Shown here: piece after piece, positions 17,919 through 26,728 of the stretch
Layout of the letters: each line of letters opens with the position of its first letter
Position numbering within the stretch: position 1 is the first letter of the stretch
Origin: Spirochaetales bacterium
GTDB lineage: Bacteria; Spirochaetota; Spirochaetia; Sphaerochaetales; Sphaerochaetaceae
Length of the DNA: 64,000 nucleotides
Direction: 5' to 3'
Assembly: GCA_012523305.1 (NCBI GenBank)
Contig: JAAYIV010000035.1
Location: 1 to 64,000 of the forward strand
Notes under the pieces: generated by a model
What the model saw: the letters and a program-made list of their open reading frames with translations, nothing else
Databases searched by the model: none
Told to the model about the DNA's origin: nothing
Program-made: the position numbers and the translations under genes

Positions 17919-18714
17919 GAACATCTGGATGTAACCATCTGTCGACCATAACCTTTGCGGATCTATTCATCTCTTCCATGAAAGGACTCTGATGTTTACG
18001 GAAATAATAGTAATCTGAAATTGTCCCCGTATTGTTGAATGGAAGTCGTTTTTGGTTTCTCATTTGCTCTTCTTGTCGGCTATAAGCCTGTAGTAATTGG
18101 GGAAGATGTGGCTCGAGATATCTGTTTTCCATGAAAACATAATCAGTAGGCGGACGTAGCGATTGTGCTGATTTGGAGCCAAAACCATCCTTCGGATACC
18201 CAAATATAACCATAGTGGCGATTGCCGTGTGTGGCGGAAGATCAAGGAGTGTCGATGTTTTTTCATAATTCTCATACACATCCCCGATATAACATGATCC
18301 AAGACCATAAGCTTCTGCCGCGATGACCGCGGTTTGGGCGGCGATGATAGCATCGCTCATTGAAAGTAAAAAATCCCCCATTCCGATCTGACGCCACTGA
18401 AGTCCTTCTGATCTGCCTGTTTTTACCGAATTTGATTCATGGTAGTAATTAATCCATTTTGTCATATCAGCCAAAAAGACCCACACCATCGGAGCTTTTG
18501 CAATCATCGGCTGATTGTCACAAAGAACTGCCAATTCATCCTTGATGCTTTGGGATGTCACTTCTACGACAGAATAAAGTATCATGTTTCCTGCAGTAGG
18601 AGCTCTGAGAGTTGTCGCTTTGATTGCCTGTTTGACATGTTCTTCGATTTCTCGATCAGAAAACGAACGCAGGCTTCGTCGAGAGTTCAACAGTGTTATA
18701 GTTTGGTTATCCAT
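17905..18714 (-). CDS. Nitroreductase-family flavoprotein
   Basis: FMN-dependent NAD(P)H oxidoreductase of the NfsA/FRP-like fold. The opening NSRRSLRSFSDREI and LRAPTAGNMILYSVVEV are the FMN phosphate-binding blocks, and AAEAYGLGSCYIGDVYEN with ATMVIFGYPKDG are the later family motifs. At 269 residues it carries a C-terminal extension of ~70 residues beyond the core. The physiological substrate cannot be told; quinones, nitro compounds and flavins are all possible. GGAGG lies eight bases before the ATG at 18714. It is divergent from the MFS transporter, with a ~65-base shared upstream region. Confidence 0.85.
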   Translation of the reverse strand: MDNQTITLLNSRRSLRSFSDREIEEHVKQAIKATTLRAPTAGNMILYSVVEVTSQSIKDELAVLCDNQPMIAKAPMVWVFLADMTKWINYYHESNSVKTGRSEGLQWRQIGMGDFLLSMSDAIIAAQTAVIAAEAYGLGSCYIGDVYENYEKTSTLLDLPPHTAIATMVIFGYPKDGFGSKSAQSLRPPTDYVFMENRYLEPHLPQLLQAYSRQEEQMRNQKRLPFNNTGTISDYYYFRKHQSPFMEEMNRSAKVMVDRWLHPDVPTDV

Positions 18715-18779
18715 GCTTCCTCCATTTCATGCTGTACCTTCGCTACCGTATAGTATATTATGACGGAAGGATTGGCCAA

Positions 18780-20093
18780 ATGAAAAGTGTACGTGTTTAT
18801 AAGTACCGATGGGTAGTATTGCTCGCGATAATGTTACTTACAATCGCCTCGTCATTCCAATGGTTGGCGTTAGCTCCCATCTCAAGGGCTGCGATGCAGT
18901 TTTACAAAGGCCAGATACCCGAACGCTCTATTATCGGTCCTGACTTGTTGACTTTGATCCATATGGTGGTTTTTCTGATCGCCAGTATCCCCGCATCGTT
19001 CGTCATTGGTAAGATTGGATTGAAATATAGTTTGCGATTTGCAGCACTTCTTATCGCAGTTTTTAGCCTTATTAAGGGATTTGGTGCCGCAAATTTCAAT
19101 CTCGTACTGATTTCCCAAATAGGGTTGGCGCTAGCTCATCCGATAGTCTTCAACAGCGTTACCGCGGTTACCGCTCGTTGGTTTCCTTTACGGGAGCGAG
19201 GTTTCGCAACGGGTTTGGTCTCTTTTTCTCAATACCTTGGTTTGTTGCTGGTCATGATCATTTCTCCGCAATCGGTTGTTACCCGACCACAGGTGGAAAA
19301 TTACGGGCAAGGAATTGCTTCGCTCCTTTTTTGGTACGGAATCGCTACGGCAGTCATTTCAGCGGCTACGATTCTATTGTTTAAAGAGAAACCTGCGACC
19401 CCTGCATCCAATGAGCCGTATCATGAATATGGTTTTAGGACTTCTTATAGGATTTTGTTCCATAAAAAACATATGGCCGGATTGACGATTGTCTTCGGAT
19501 TGATTTGGGGATTGTTTATTGCATTTATTTCAAAGGTAGATGGAATTACCGCTCTCATCGGGATTGAAAATTCAAATGGGATAATCGGTGCGGTCCTGCT
19601 TATCGCCGGGATGCTGGGTTCGGTAGTCATTCCCGCGATTTCAGATTATACACGTAAACGCAAGAAGTACTTTATCATCAGCATAACCGGTATTTTTGTT
19701 GGGTTCATTTCATTCGCCGTAGCTCCTCTTATCGTAAATCTGATACCGGAAGGCGCAAGAATTATTGCGATCGTGTTTTCGGGCGTATTGGGATTCTTTT
19801 TCATGGGAGCGATTCCTTTGGGATTTCAGTATGCCTCGGAGCTAAGTTATCCCGCACCCGAATCTGCATCGCAAGGAATTTTGCTTCTCGGAGGATATCT
19901 GACAGGGACAATTGTATTGTTGTTCATGATCTTGCAAGGTGGAGCATATTTGGAAGCGGTATTGATAGCAAGCGTGGTATCCCTTTTCGCAACGTTCCTT
20001 GCAGCGTTCTTTATCAAAGAATCGCCCGTCATCATCACTGAAGACGAGCGATTGCGACAAGCTGTCGATAAAGAATTTGTTGTGCTTGAATAA
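18780..20093 (+). CDS. Major facilitator superfamily transporter
   Basis: A 437-residue inner-membrane protein with about twelve hydrophobic helices. The first-half loop reads GKIGLKYSLRFAALL (helix 2-3 motif) and the second half DYTRKRKKYF, as in MFS permeases. The substrate is not identifiable; the sequence resembles the oxalate/nitrate-like and uncharacterised MFS groups rather than a well-known sugar carrier. I set the start at 18780 because GGAAGG precedes it and the upstream 17 codons from 18729 have no ribosome binding site. TAGTAT/TATATT boxes at 18750-18760 could be the -10 region. It ends nine bases before the convergent hydrolase gene. Confidence 0.8.
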   Translation: MKSVRVYKYRWVVLLAIMLLTIASSFQWLALAPISRAAMQFYKGQIPERSIIGPDLLTLIHMVVFLIASIPASFVIGKIGLKYSLRFAALLIAVFSLIKGFGAANFNLVLISQIGLALAHPIVFNSVTAVTARWFPLRERGFATGLVSFSQYLGLLLVMIISPQSVVTRPQVENYGQGIASLLFWYGIATAVISAATILLFKEKPATPASNEPYHEYGFRTSYRILFHKKHMAGLTIVFGLIWGLFIAFISKVDGITALIGIENSNGIIGAVLLIAGMLGSVVIPAISDYTRKRKKYFIISITGIFVGFISFAVAPLIVNLIPEGARIIAIVFSGVLGFFFMGAIPLGFQYASELSYPAPESASQGILLLGGYLTGTIVLLFMILQGGAYLEAVLIASVVSLFATFLAAFFIKESPVIITEDERLRQAVDKEFVVLE

Positions 20094-20102
20094 AACAAAT
20101 CT

Positions 20103-21563
20103 TTACAGATCAAGTATCCAGCTGATGATATCATTGAGGACTATCGGTTCGATAGTAGTCTCAATTACACCGTATTCTTCGACAGATCCTGTCTGGGCTT
20201 GTTGGAAAAGATGGTTGAATCCTTCATAGACGATTGTCGTATAGGAGGTGTTCCCGCCTTTTGACAGTGCAGATTCGATAGCAGGCACATTCAGTTGGCT
20301 TGTTACTTGTGTATCTTTTGTTCCATTGAGGATCAATACCGGGACGTCAATTTGCTCTAGATACGGTGCGGGATCCAACTGTAAGAATGTCATGTACCAT
20401 GTAGAGAACAATACAGCTTTTTGGGCATCGATTGATTGAGCATCCATGCCAAAAGAAGCCAACATCGCCGAAATCTCTTCTTTTCTAGTCTCAAGGGGTA
20501 TGTTTTCATTGATCACGGTGTTGTAAATAGCAAGGTTCAATGCGACAACTTGGGCAATTGCAGCTTCCGGAGCTCCCTGTGCCAGCAATAGCGCTGTCGT
20601 TTGGGCCTCCAATACACTGATTCCATCAACTCCCGAGCCTGCCATAGAAATGATAAATGATACATCAGGATTCCGCGATGCAACGATCATAGCGACCAAT
20701 CCACCTTCGCTGTGCCCAATAATACCGATCTTATCGGGGTTTACGTACGATTGTTCTTTAAGATAATCAAATACGCTTTCGGCATCATCGGCAAAATCTA
20801 ATGTAGTTGCTTCTGATACATTGCCTTCGGATGCGGCAAAGCCTCTGTCATCATAACGAAGGACAACGATTCCGGCTCTCGTCAGCGCATCTGCAATGAC
20901 CAAGAACGGTTTGTGTTCCATGATCGTTTCATCTCTATCTTGGGCTCCAGATCCGGTAATGAGAATTACCGCAGGATATCGTCCGGGTTCTTTCGGTCTG
21001 GTTACTGTTCCCGCCAACGAAAATCCTTCTTTGGTTTGTATGATCGTTACATCTTCACTGATATATGGATACGGTGCCACAGGTTCTTGCATTTTTGCTT
21101 TTCTAATCTGGCCTTCAGGCATCCTTACAACAGTTAATGGGAATTCCATTCCCGATTGTGAGAAAATTCCTACGATACTGTCTTGTTTGTCAGACACAAC
21201 TGTTCCGGCGAATACTGCTGCGAGTGCAGTCATGTTGAAAGCAATCTCATTTGTTTGAACATCATACTTAACCGATTCAATCGGTAAGTTGGTTACTCCC
21301 TGTTGGGGAATGGATAGGGTTGCGCCGTAGGTTTCATCAGTTTGAGTTACATTGAATGCGAGTTTTAGTGGTGGATTGCCGCCGATAGACAATGCTCCTT
21401 CCCAATATCCTTCCAGTGACATATGTTCGGATTCTTCAGATAGAACACTCTCTGTCTCCGATAGTGTGACGATTTCTGCCCCGACTTCATCAACAGTAAC
21501 TGTTGCGCACCCTGTGAAGATTACCACAATCATGATTACGGCAATTATGATTAATCTTTTCAT
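20103..21563 (-). CDS. Alpha/beta-hydrolase lipoprotein
   Basis: Probable exported esterase or peptidase-like hydrolase anchored by lipid. The N-terminus is a lipoprotein signal (MKRLIIIAVIMIVVIFTGC, cysteine at residue 19). Residues ~50-150 form a beta-rich accessory domain (EGYWEGALSIGG...). The hydrolase core starts near 170: GSGAQDRDE (oxyanion region), the nucleophile elbow GHSEGG, an acid candidate LNGTKDT and the histidine GFNHLFQ. The 486 residues are typical for this two-domain family found in Bacteroidetes and spirochaetes. The substrate is unknown. GGGAG precedes the ATG. The rubredoxin gene lies upstream on the same strand, but a terminator separates them. Confidence 0.82.
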   Translation of the reverse strand: MKRLIIIAVIMIVVIFTGCATVTVDEVGAEIVTLSETESVLSEESEHMSLEGYWEGALSIGGNPPLKLAFNVTQTDETYGATLSIPQQGVTNLPIESVKYDVQTNEIAFNMTALAAVFAGTVVSDKQDSIVGIFSQSGMEFPLTVVRMPEGQIRKAKMQEPVAPYPYISEDVTIIQTKEGFSLAGTVTRPKEPGRYPAVILITGSGAQDRDETIMEHKPFLVIADALTRAGIVVLRYDDRGFAASEGNVSEATTLDFADDAESVFDYLKEQSYVNPDKIGIIGHSEGGLVAMIVASRNPDVSFIISMAGSGVDGISVLEAQTTALLLAQGAPEAAIAQVVALNLAIYNTVINENIPLETRKEEISAMLASFGMDAQSIDAQKAVLFSTWYMTFLQLDPAPYLEQIDVPVLILNGTKDTQVTSQLNVPAIESALSKGGNTSYTTIVYEGFNHLFQQAQTGSVEEYGVIETTIEPIVLNDIISWILDL

Positions 21564-21600
21564 TCTAAACTTCTCCCGTTGCGATTAATATTAAAGAAAA

Positions 21601-21621
21601 AAGGGCCGCGAATCGGCCCTT
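21601..21621 (-). terminator. Rubredoxin terminator
   Basis: Perfect 8-bp stem AAGGGCCG / CGGCCCTT (21601-21608 with 21614-21621) around a 5-base loop. Read on the minus strand it is followed by a T-rich run (TTTTTTCTTT when the stem's last T pair is included), a classical intrinsic terminator 20 bases past the rubredoxin stop. Confidence 0.8.
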
Positions 21622-21640
21622 TTATCATTGTCTTTTTGTG

Positions 21641-21805
21641 TTAATCTTCTGGTGAAAAATCAGATTTTGCAGCACCACACAAGGGGCAGATCCAATCATC
21701 GGGAAGATCTTCAAATGCTGTTCCAGGTTGAATTCCATTGTCAGGATCGCCTTCCGCGGGATCGTACACATAGCCGCATAAATCGCATACGTATTTCTTC
21801 ATCAT
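21641..21805 (-). CDS. Rubredoxin
   Basis: Small one-iron electron carrier of 54 residues, too short for routine ORF calling. The four iron ligands are in [15 protein letters not shown] (Cys7, Cys10) and [10 protein letters not shown] (Cys40, Cys43), with the conserved aromatic residues Tyr12, Tyr14 and Trp38. It probably delivers electrons to rubredoxin-dependent peroxide or oxygen reductases in an anaerobe. CGGAGGA lies eight bases before the first of two adjacent ATG codons; the second ATG (21802) is an equally possible start. It is a single-gene transcript ending at the hairpin at 21601-21621. Confidence 0.95.
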   Translation of the reverse strand: MMKKYVCDLCGYVYDPAEGDPDNGIQPGTAFEDLPDDWICPLCGAAKSDFSPED

Positions 21806-21892
21806 GTTCCTCCGTTAGGATCTTTGTTTTAGGATACAGCCCATTGGCAAAAAATGCAATGGGAAACGTTATTCAGGAGCTTTACAGGAGCT

Positions 21893-22858
21893 TTACTCAT
21901 ACAGTCCGATTATCGTTTTTAACATCTGGCAGAACCTTTTCCGATAGTTTGCGGGTTCTAGGATTTCTACCGCATCACCGCATTGGATAATCCGTAACAT
22001 CAGCTCAATAGAGTTTTCAGCTTCCATGCTACATATCAACGTTCCGTTCTCATCTTTCTCAAAAACCGGTGGAGTATGGTTGATAGGCCTGAACGAATTC
22101 AGTGCGGAACGTTCTCTGACTTTTAGGACCAATGGGATCATATCCAAAGCATCATAAGGTGAAGGAGCTTCAGGCCGTTGAAACGGTTTGAGGTTATCGG
22201 GAATGGTATATGTCTGATCCAAGATAACGGCATCGGTGATAGAAGAGATATCAATCGTAACAATCGCTGTGCTGTGTCGTAACCTTCCGGTTACGCTGAT
22301 TGGATTCCGACCGCTGTCATCTTCCCTGAATCCAATGAAATACGGAGCGAATTCCGTCTCTATTTGTTCATTGTCCTTGATATGCTGGATACGCACGATT
22401 TTTCCTGATACCCAAGAATCAATCAAAACCTCGAGGACAGAATTGAATGTACCGACACTGTCACGCCGTTTATACACTTCACGTTCGATTGAATCTGCCA
22501 AGGCAATGATATTTTCAGAGATCTTCGGTGCATATGAGTGCATGTTCATGGCAATTTTCCGAAGTCCGGAAGCAAGGTGCGGATTATGGAATTCAGCATT
22601 GGTTGCCAATATTTCAGCTGATAGATTGAACGCGAGACTCTCATACACGCTCAATGCAATGAGGTCTTCTCCTTCTTTTGGTTTGAGTTTGATGAGGTTG
22701 TTATCTTCATATATGTCTATATATTGCTTGAGCTCTTCAACATACCGACTGATTGTCGATCTATGAACTCCTAAACGACGAGCGATTTCTGATCTTCTCA
22801 ACCCTTCCGGATGGGAATGCAACAACAAATCGAGTTGTGCAACACGTTCTCCTTTCAT
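21893..22858 (-). CDS. WYL-domain transcriptional regulator
   Basis: A 321-residue DNA-binding protein. The first ~60 residues are a winged helix-turn-helix of HTH_11 type (LRRSEIARRLGVHRSTISRYVEEL). The central and C-terminal part carries the ligand-sensing WYL fold, although the exact W-Y-L signature is weak, plus a C-terminal extension. I start it at 22858, where GAAGGGAG precedes ATG; the longer reading to 22963 runs through the promoter. It is divergent from slyX. Paired TTGCAACAA repeats flank its promoter, suggesting autoregulation. Ligand and other targets are unknown. Confidence 0.82.
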   Translation of the reverse strand: MKGERVAQLDLLLHSHPEGLRRSEIARRLGVHRSTISRYVEELKQYIDIYEDNNLIKLKPKEGEDLIALSVYESLAFNLSAEILATNAEFHNPHLASGLRKIAMNMHSYAPKISENIIALADSIEREVYKRRDSVGTFNSVLEVLIDSWVSGKIVRIQHIKDNEQIETEFAPYFIGFREDDSGRNPISVTGRLRHSTAIVTIDISSITDAVILDQTYTIPDNLKPFQRPEAPSPYDALDMIPLVLKVRERSALNSFRPINHTPPVFEKDENGTLICSMEAENSIELMLRIIQCGDAVEILEPANYRKRFCQMLKTIIGLYE

Positions 22859-22881
22859 ATCGCTCCCTTCTATGCACCAAA

Positions 22882-22943
22882 TTGCAACAAACTCGATAAA
22901 GTATACCATGATATGTAAGGTTGGCAAGTGAGAATTGTTGCAA
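22882..22943. promoter_or_regulatory. Paired 9-bp inverted repeats and WYL-gene promoter
   Basis: TTGCAACAA at 22882-22890 and its exact complement TTGTTGCAA at 22935-22943 stand 53 bases apart, five helical turns. Between them lies the minus-strand promoter of the WYL regulator: TTGCCA (22927-22922), 16 bases, TATACT (22905-22900). One repeat lies just after the predicted start, the other just upstream of the -35 box. Confidence 0.55.
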
Positions 22944-22956
22944 ATTTTTTCACTAA

Positions 22957-22985
22957 TAGACAATACGGAAAAATTTGATTACATT
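22957..22985 (+). promoter_or_regulatory. slyX promoter, leaderless layout
   Basis: TAGACA (22957-22962), 17 bases, TACATT (22980-22985), then six bases to the ATG at 22992. No Shine-Dalgarno lies before the ATG. Both boxes are imperfect. Confidence 0.5.
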
Positions 22986-22991
22986 TTTAAC

Positions 22992-23195
22992 ATGCAAGAA
23001 AGAATGACGCGTGTTGAGATGAAGATTGCCTTCATGGAAGATACTGTAGAAACGTTGAACGCACTGGTTGCCGAACAACAGAAAATTATCGATGGGCTAT
23101 TGCTGAAAATCGAAAGGCTCGAATCGAAGATTTCTGATCTTGCAGAAATAGCGCCAGGCTTGTCAATTCCCAATAAAAAACCACCCCACTACTAG
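22992..23195 (+). CDS. slyX: SlyX family protein
   Basis: A 67-residue protein, almost entirely one coiled coil (MTRVEMKIAFMEDTVETLN onward) and ending in the family's proline-His-Tyr tail (KKPPHY). Molecular function is unknown; the family is widespread in Gram-negative bacteria. I place the start at 22992, where the SlyX pattern begins; no ribosome binding site precedes it, which fits a leaderless transcript. The last four bases overlap the convergent thioesterase gene. It is divergent from the WYL regulator and may be under its control. Confidence 0.82.
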   Translation: MQERMTRVEMKIAFMEDTVETLNALVAEQQKIIDGLLLKIERLESKISDLAEIAPGLSIPNKKPPHY

Positions 23196-23992
23196 ACCAG
23201 CGTATTTCGCAATGCCCATGTCGTATGTGCCAGGCTCACGATTTGGTCAGATCCATCAGGATGTATCCGTTTTACTACATGACAGAGCTTCGGATTTGCA
23301 GACTCTATCGTACCTTCTGAGAGTATTGTGGTTTCAATGTTAATCTGGTCGTTCCTATATGTTTCGGCCACATAGGAGATATCGATTTCAGACACCTTAT
23401 AGTTATCCCTGAATTCAAAGGGAAGGGAATCAAGCATCCAGGAAACATATGAAATATTATTTATATGTCCATTAAAATCAGCGTCTCCGTAGGTGACTGT
23501 CGGTGAGTACTCTGAAAATATCGGCAGTGAATCATCCACGGATTTCAACCTACCTATATCCGGATCTATTTCGAACGGGGTATGTTCACCGCTGAACGAT
23601 TCATGTATCAACGGATTGCGAGACGGTCTGTGAGTGGCCAAATCGACAACCATCCAATGGGAAATAGCTCTGAACAACTCTTTATCATTACTATCGGTGG
23701 CAATGGTAGTACGTGGATAATAAAATTTCCATGGACGTTGAGGCCATGTGGTCACCGTTAGGTCTTCAGGCCAAGACAGATACCGCATAATGGTTAGTTT
23801 TGTCCTGAGCAATAACCATGTCATCCCCATTTTTTGAAGTTGCGGGATACTCAGATCAAGTTTGTAGGCATGTAACCCGGCAGCTTCCTGTAAGATCTGA
23901 AGGTAATAGGTAAGGCGAGCATGATAGAATGGATCGACTTGGTAGCTATAAAGGGTTAGGGGTGCTTTGAATGTGGGCATGAAAACTGACAT
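23192..23992 (-). CDS. Acyl-ACP thioesterase
   Basis: Releases fatty acids from acyl carrier protein, in the bacterial branch of the plant FatA/FatB family. The 266 residues form a double hotdog: the first repeat is VDPFYHARLTYYLQILQEAAG, the second holds the catalytic block DADFNGHINNISYVSW, with the Asp, Asn and His expected of the family. Many anaerobes use such enzymes to adjust lipid composition or release free fatty acids. It begins 16 bases after rsmD and probably ends the dnaE-yggT-recG-rsmD operon. GCGAGAG before the ATG is a modest ribosome binding site; the Met at residue 5 is an alternative start. Confidence 0.85.
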   Translation of the reverse strand: MSVFMPTFKAPLTLYSYQVDPFYHARLTYYLQILQEAAGLHAYKLDLSIPQLQKMGMTWLLLRTKLTIMRYLSWPEDLTVTTWPQRPWKFYYPRTTIATDSNDKELFRAISHWMVVDLATHRPSRNPLIHESFSGEHTPFEIDPDIGRLKSVDDSLPIFSEYSPTVTYGDADFNGHINNISYVSWMLDSLPFEFRDNYKVSEIDISYVAETYRNDQINIETTILSEGTIESANPKLCHVVKRIHPDGSDQIVSLAHTTWALRNTLV

Positions 23993-24008
23993 TGAAAACT
24001 CTCGCTTA

Positions 24009-24560
24009 TTATTGGATTATGGTTGTTTGTCTCTGATAGAAACGAACCAATGACCTTCCATAGGCTCTTTCGTCATAAAATATGAGGTCTCCTATCTGAT
24101 CAGGCCATTGTTTTCGTTCCTCAGCAGGGTAATGAATGATGAAAAGGCCCTTTTCGTTCACCACTTGTTTCATGGCGATTAATTCAACCAATGTAACTTT
24201 ATGGGCAAACGGAAATGGAGGATCAGCGTATACGATATCATATGTCTGCTTCGCTTGATGGATAAACCTCTGTGCGGAGGTGACAAACAATGTGATAGGT
24301 TCCTCGACAAATGAGATATTTTCGATGATGGTTGCTCGTTTGCCTTTATCCAATTCGACCAAGTGTACCGGTGAGGCTCCTCTCGAGGCAGCTTCTATTC
24401 CGACTGCACCGCTTCCTGAAAACAGATCAAGGAATGAAAGATCTTCAAGATTCCCAAGGATTGCGAAGAGCGATGTTCTCATCCTATCCATCGCAGGTCT
24501 GATTTCTCCTGGCGGACATTTAACCGTTCTTCCACAATATTTACCGCCCGTGATTCTCAT
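24009..24560 (-). CDS. rsmD: 16S rRNA (guanine966-N2)-methyltransferase
   Basis: Methylates G966 of 16S rRNA. The 183-residue Rossmann methyltransferase opens with the family start MRITGGKYCGR, has RPAMDRMRTSLFAIL and the SAM-binding LDLFSGSGAVGIEAASRGA, and carries the catalytic YADPPF. Length agrees with E. coli RsmD (198). It follows recG after 76 bases containing short TATCAT repeats and no hairpin, so it could be read with recG or from a weak promoter in that gap. Confidence 0.92.
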   Translation of the reverse strand: MRITGGKYCGRTVKCPPGEIRPAMDRMRTSLFAILGNLEDLSFLDLFSGSGAVGIEAASRGASPVHLVELDKGKRATIIENISFVEEPITLFVTSAQRFIHQAKQTYDIVYADPPFPFAHKVTLVELIAMKQVVNEKGLFIIHYPAEERKQWPDQIGDLIFYDERAYGRSLVRFYQRQTTIIQ

Positions 24561-24636
24561 CGACTTATTATCCTTATCATTATCATTGTAAAAAAACGAT
24601 ATGATGAACAGTGAAAAAATGCAACCGTATAAGGAC

Positions 24637-26718
24637 TCACCCTTCCATTACTTTCTCTTCGAAAGGAGGAGCTACAAGCAAAACTCTTCGTAAGGTTTCA
24701 TGTTCAAGTTTTAGGAGTTCGGCATCGATTGCCACTACTTGATCCACGACAGTTTTAACTTGCGCTATCAAGGGCAGATCAGTCAACAGGTTTGCAAAAT
24801 GAAGTTTCAAGAATCCTGATTGTCGAGTTCCTGCGACTTCGCCGGGGCCCCTGATCAACAAATCCTGTTCGGCAATATAAAATCCATCGGTCGATTCTTT
24901 CATTACCATCAGCCGTTGTCTCGCTTCCTCGGTAAGATTCGATTCATATACTAAAAAGCAGTAAGATTGCAACGTGCTCCTACCGACTCGACCGCGTAAT
25001 TGATGTAGTGCGGACAATCCGAAACGCTCGGCGTGCTCGACGACCATGCACGTCGCATTCGGAATATCGATACCTACTTCAACAACACTGGTGGAAACCA
25101 GGTATGCCAGTTCTCCCTTTCGAAATCGTAAAAGAATATCGACTTTCTCATCCTCTGGCAAACGGCTATGGATCAACGCGGCAGGGATCCCGGGATATAT
25201 TTCTTTCGTGAGCATTTGGTACATCGATTCTACATCCCGTAATCCAGAATCTCCGGCTGAATCAATCCTTGGATAGACAAAATAAGCTTGATGACCCCTT
25301 GAGAATTCGACTTTGATCGCCGAATACATTCTCTCACGGCTTTGATTGGAGACCAGATATGTGATTATCGGCAGCCTTCCAATGGGCATCGTCTTGATGG
25401 TGGAGATATCCAAATCTCCGAATACCGTCAATGCCAATGTACGTGGGATCGGGGTTGCCGTCATCATCAATACATCGGGCGAACGGCCTTTTTCCAAAAG
25501 AGAAATACGTTGTACCACACCGAAACGTTGCTGCTCGTCGATAATGATGTATCGAAGTGCCGAAAAGAGCACATCTTCTGAAAAAAGCGCATGGGTTCCA
25601 ATAATTATATCGATTTCCCCGTTGGCAAGCGCCTTTATCAGGTTTTTCCGGGCTGTCTGATTTACTGATCCGGTAAGAAATGCGATTTTTATACCGAGTG
25701 GTTCAAGTAGCTGGGCCGCTTTCTCCGCATGTTGCCGGGCTAGCAACTCCGTGGGAGCCATGAAAGCTACTTGCCCATGATGTTGTATTGTCCTGAGAGA
25801 AGAAATCCATGCGACCAATGTTTTACCAGAACCGACATCTCCTTGGAGCAATCTGTTCATAGGGGATGGATTTATCATATCCTTGCGGATTTCTTGGAGA
25901 ACTTGCAATTGATCCTTTGTGAGTTCAAACGGTAATGCCGCGATGAATTTTTGCTCTAGCGTCGTTATGCTAACATCTGTTTCTGGTATATCCGTCCGAG
26001 CAGTCGCACTTTTTCTTCTTCCTATGAGTTGAAGATAAAACAATTCTGTGAATGCGAGAGTCTTGATTGCTTCATCCAATTCAGTTTTTGAATCCGGAAA
26101 ATGAAGCGTCCTCAATGCCTTGTCTGTGTTCATCAGAAAGTGTTCTTTGATAATATATTCTGGTAATTCGTTTTCAAACGCTTGATATTGTTCCAATAAT
26201 GCTGATACATCCCGGCGTACGATTCGTTGGGTAAGTAATCCTGCAAGAGGGTAGACCGGCAAGAATTTTCCAAAATCTCCAGGCATCGAACCGTCATGAG
26301 CTAAAGGAAGCATCTCAAATTGGCTGCTTTGCAATTCTTTGAAATTTCGTTGGAATTGGCCATAAAGGTAGAAAATTGAACCGACTCTCAATACTTTTTC
26401 AAGGAAATTTCTTCCGAAACACAATAAGGAAGCCTTTCCATCGCCTTCTGAACTGACATCCTTGACAATCACTTTTAAGGTTCTTTTATGCAAACCTCCG
26501 AAATAACTGTGGGCGACGACCTGAACGATCGTGTTTGCGTATTGACCATCACGCAAACCTCCGAGGGGAACAATTGCAGTTCTGTCTTCATATGTTCTCG
26601 GTGACAAGAGAAGCAGGTCCGAACACATGGAAACACCAAGGGAAGCATAGCTCTCAGCAACTTTTTTACCCACTCCCTTCAAAGAGGTGATTGGCATGTT
26701 AAGTTGGCGAACAAACAC
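24637..26718 (-). CDS. recG: ATP-dependent DNA helicase RecG
   Basis: Remodels stalled replication forks and Holliday junctions. An N-terminal wedge/OB domain (SLKGVGKKVAESYASLG...) precedes helicase motifs: Walker A GDVGSGKT at ~290, DEQQ box at ~392, TATPIPRT, and motif VI HQLRGRVGRS, then the C-terminal TRG region (RGPGEVAGTRQSG). The 693 residues are full length. The start is a GTG at 26718, preceded by AGAGGTT; the ATG seven codons later lacks a ribosome binding site. It begins ten bases after yggT, so the two are cotranscribed. Confidence 0.95.
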   Translation of the reverse strand: MFVRQLNMPITSLKGVGKKVAESYASLGVSMCSDLLLLSPRTYEDRTAIVPLGGLRDGQYANTIVQVVAHSYFGGLHKRTLKVIVKDVSSEGDGKASLLCFGRNFLEKVLRVGSIFYLYGQFQRNFKELQSSQFEMLPLAHDGSMPGDFGKFLPVYPLAGLLTQRIVRRDVSALLEQYQAFENELPEYIIKEHFLMNTDKALRTLHFPDSKTELDEAIKTLAFTELFYLQLIGRRKSATARTDIPETDVSITTLEQKFIAALPFELTKDQLQVLQEIRKDMINPSPMNRLLQGDVGSGKTLVAWISSLRTIQHHGQVAFMAPTELLARQHAEKAAQLLEPLGIKIAFLTGSVNQTARKNLIKALANGEIDIIIGTHALFSEDVLFSALRYIIIDEQQRFGVVQRISLLEKGRSPDVLMMTATPIPRTLALTVFGDLDISTIKTMPIGRLPIITYLVSNQSRERMYSAIKVEFSRGHQAYFVYPRIDSAGDSGLRDVESMYQMLTKEIYPGIPAALIHSRLPEDEKVDILLRFRKGELAYLVSTSVVEVGIDIPNATCMVVEHAERFGLSALHQLRGRVGRSTLQSYCFLVYESNLTEEARQRLMVMKESTDGFYIAEQDLLIRGPGEVAGTRQSGFLKLHFANLLTDLPLIAQVKTVVDQVVAIDAELLKLEHETLRRVLLVAPPFEEKVMEG

Positions 26719-26728
26719 GTGAGAACCT

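Noticed and set aside
22859-22963. N-terminal extension of the WYL regulator
   Set aside because: It translates through the promoter and repeat region, while GAAGGGAG marks the ATG at 22858.
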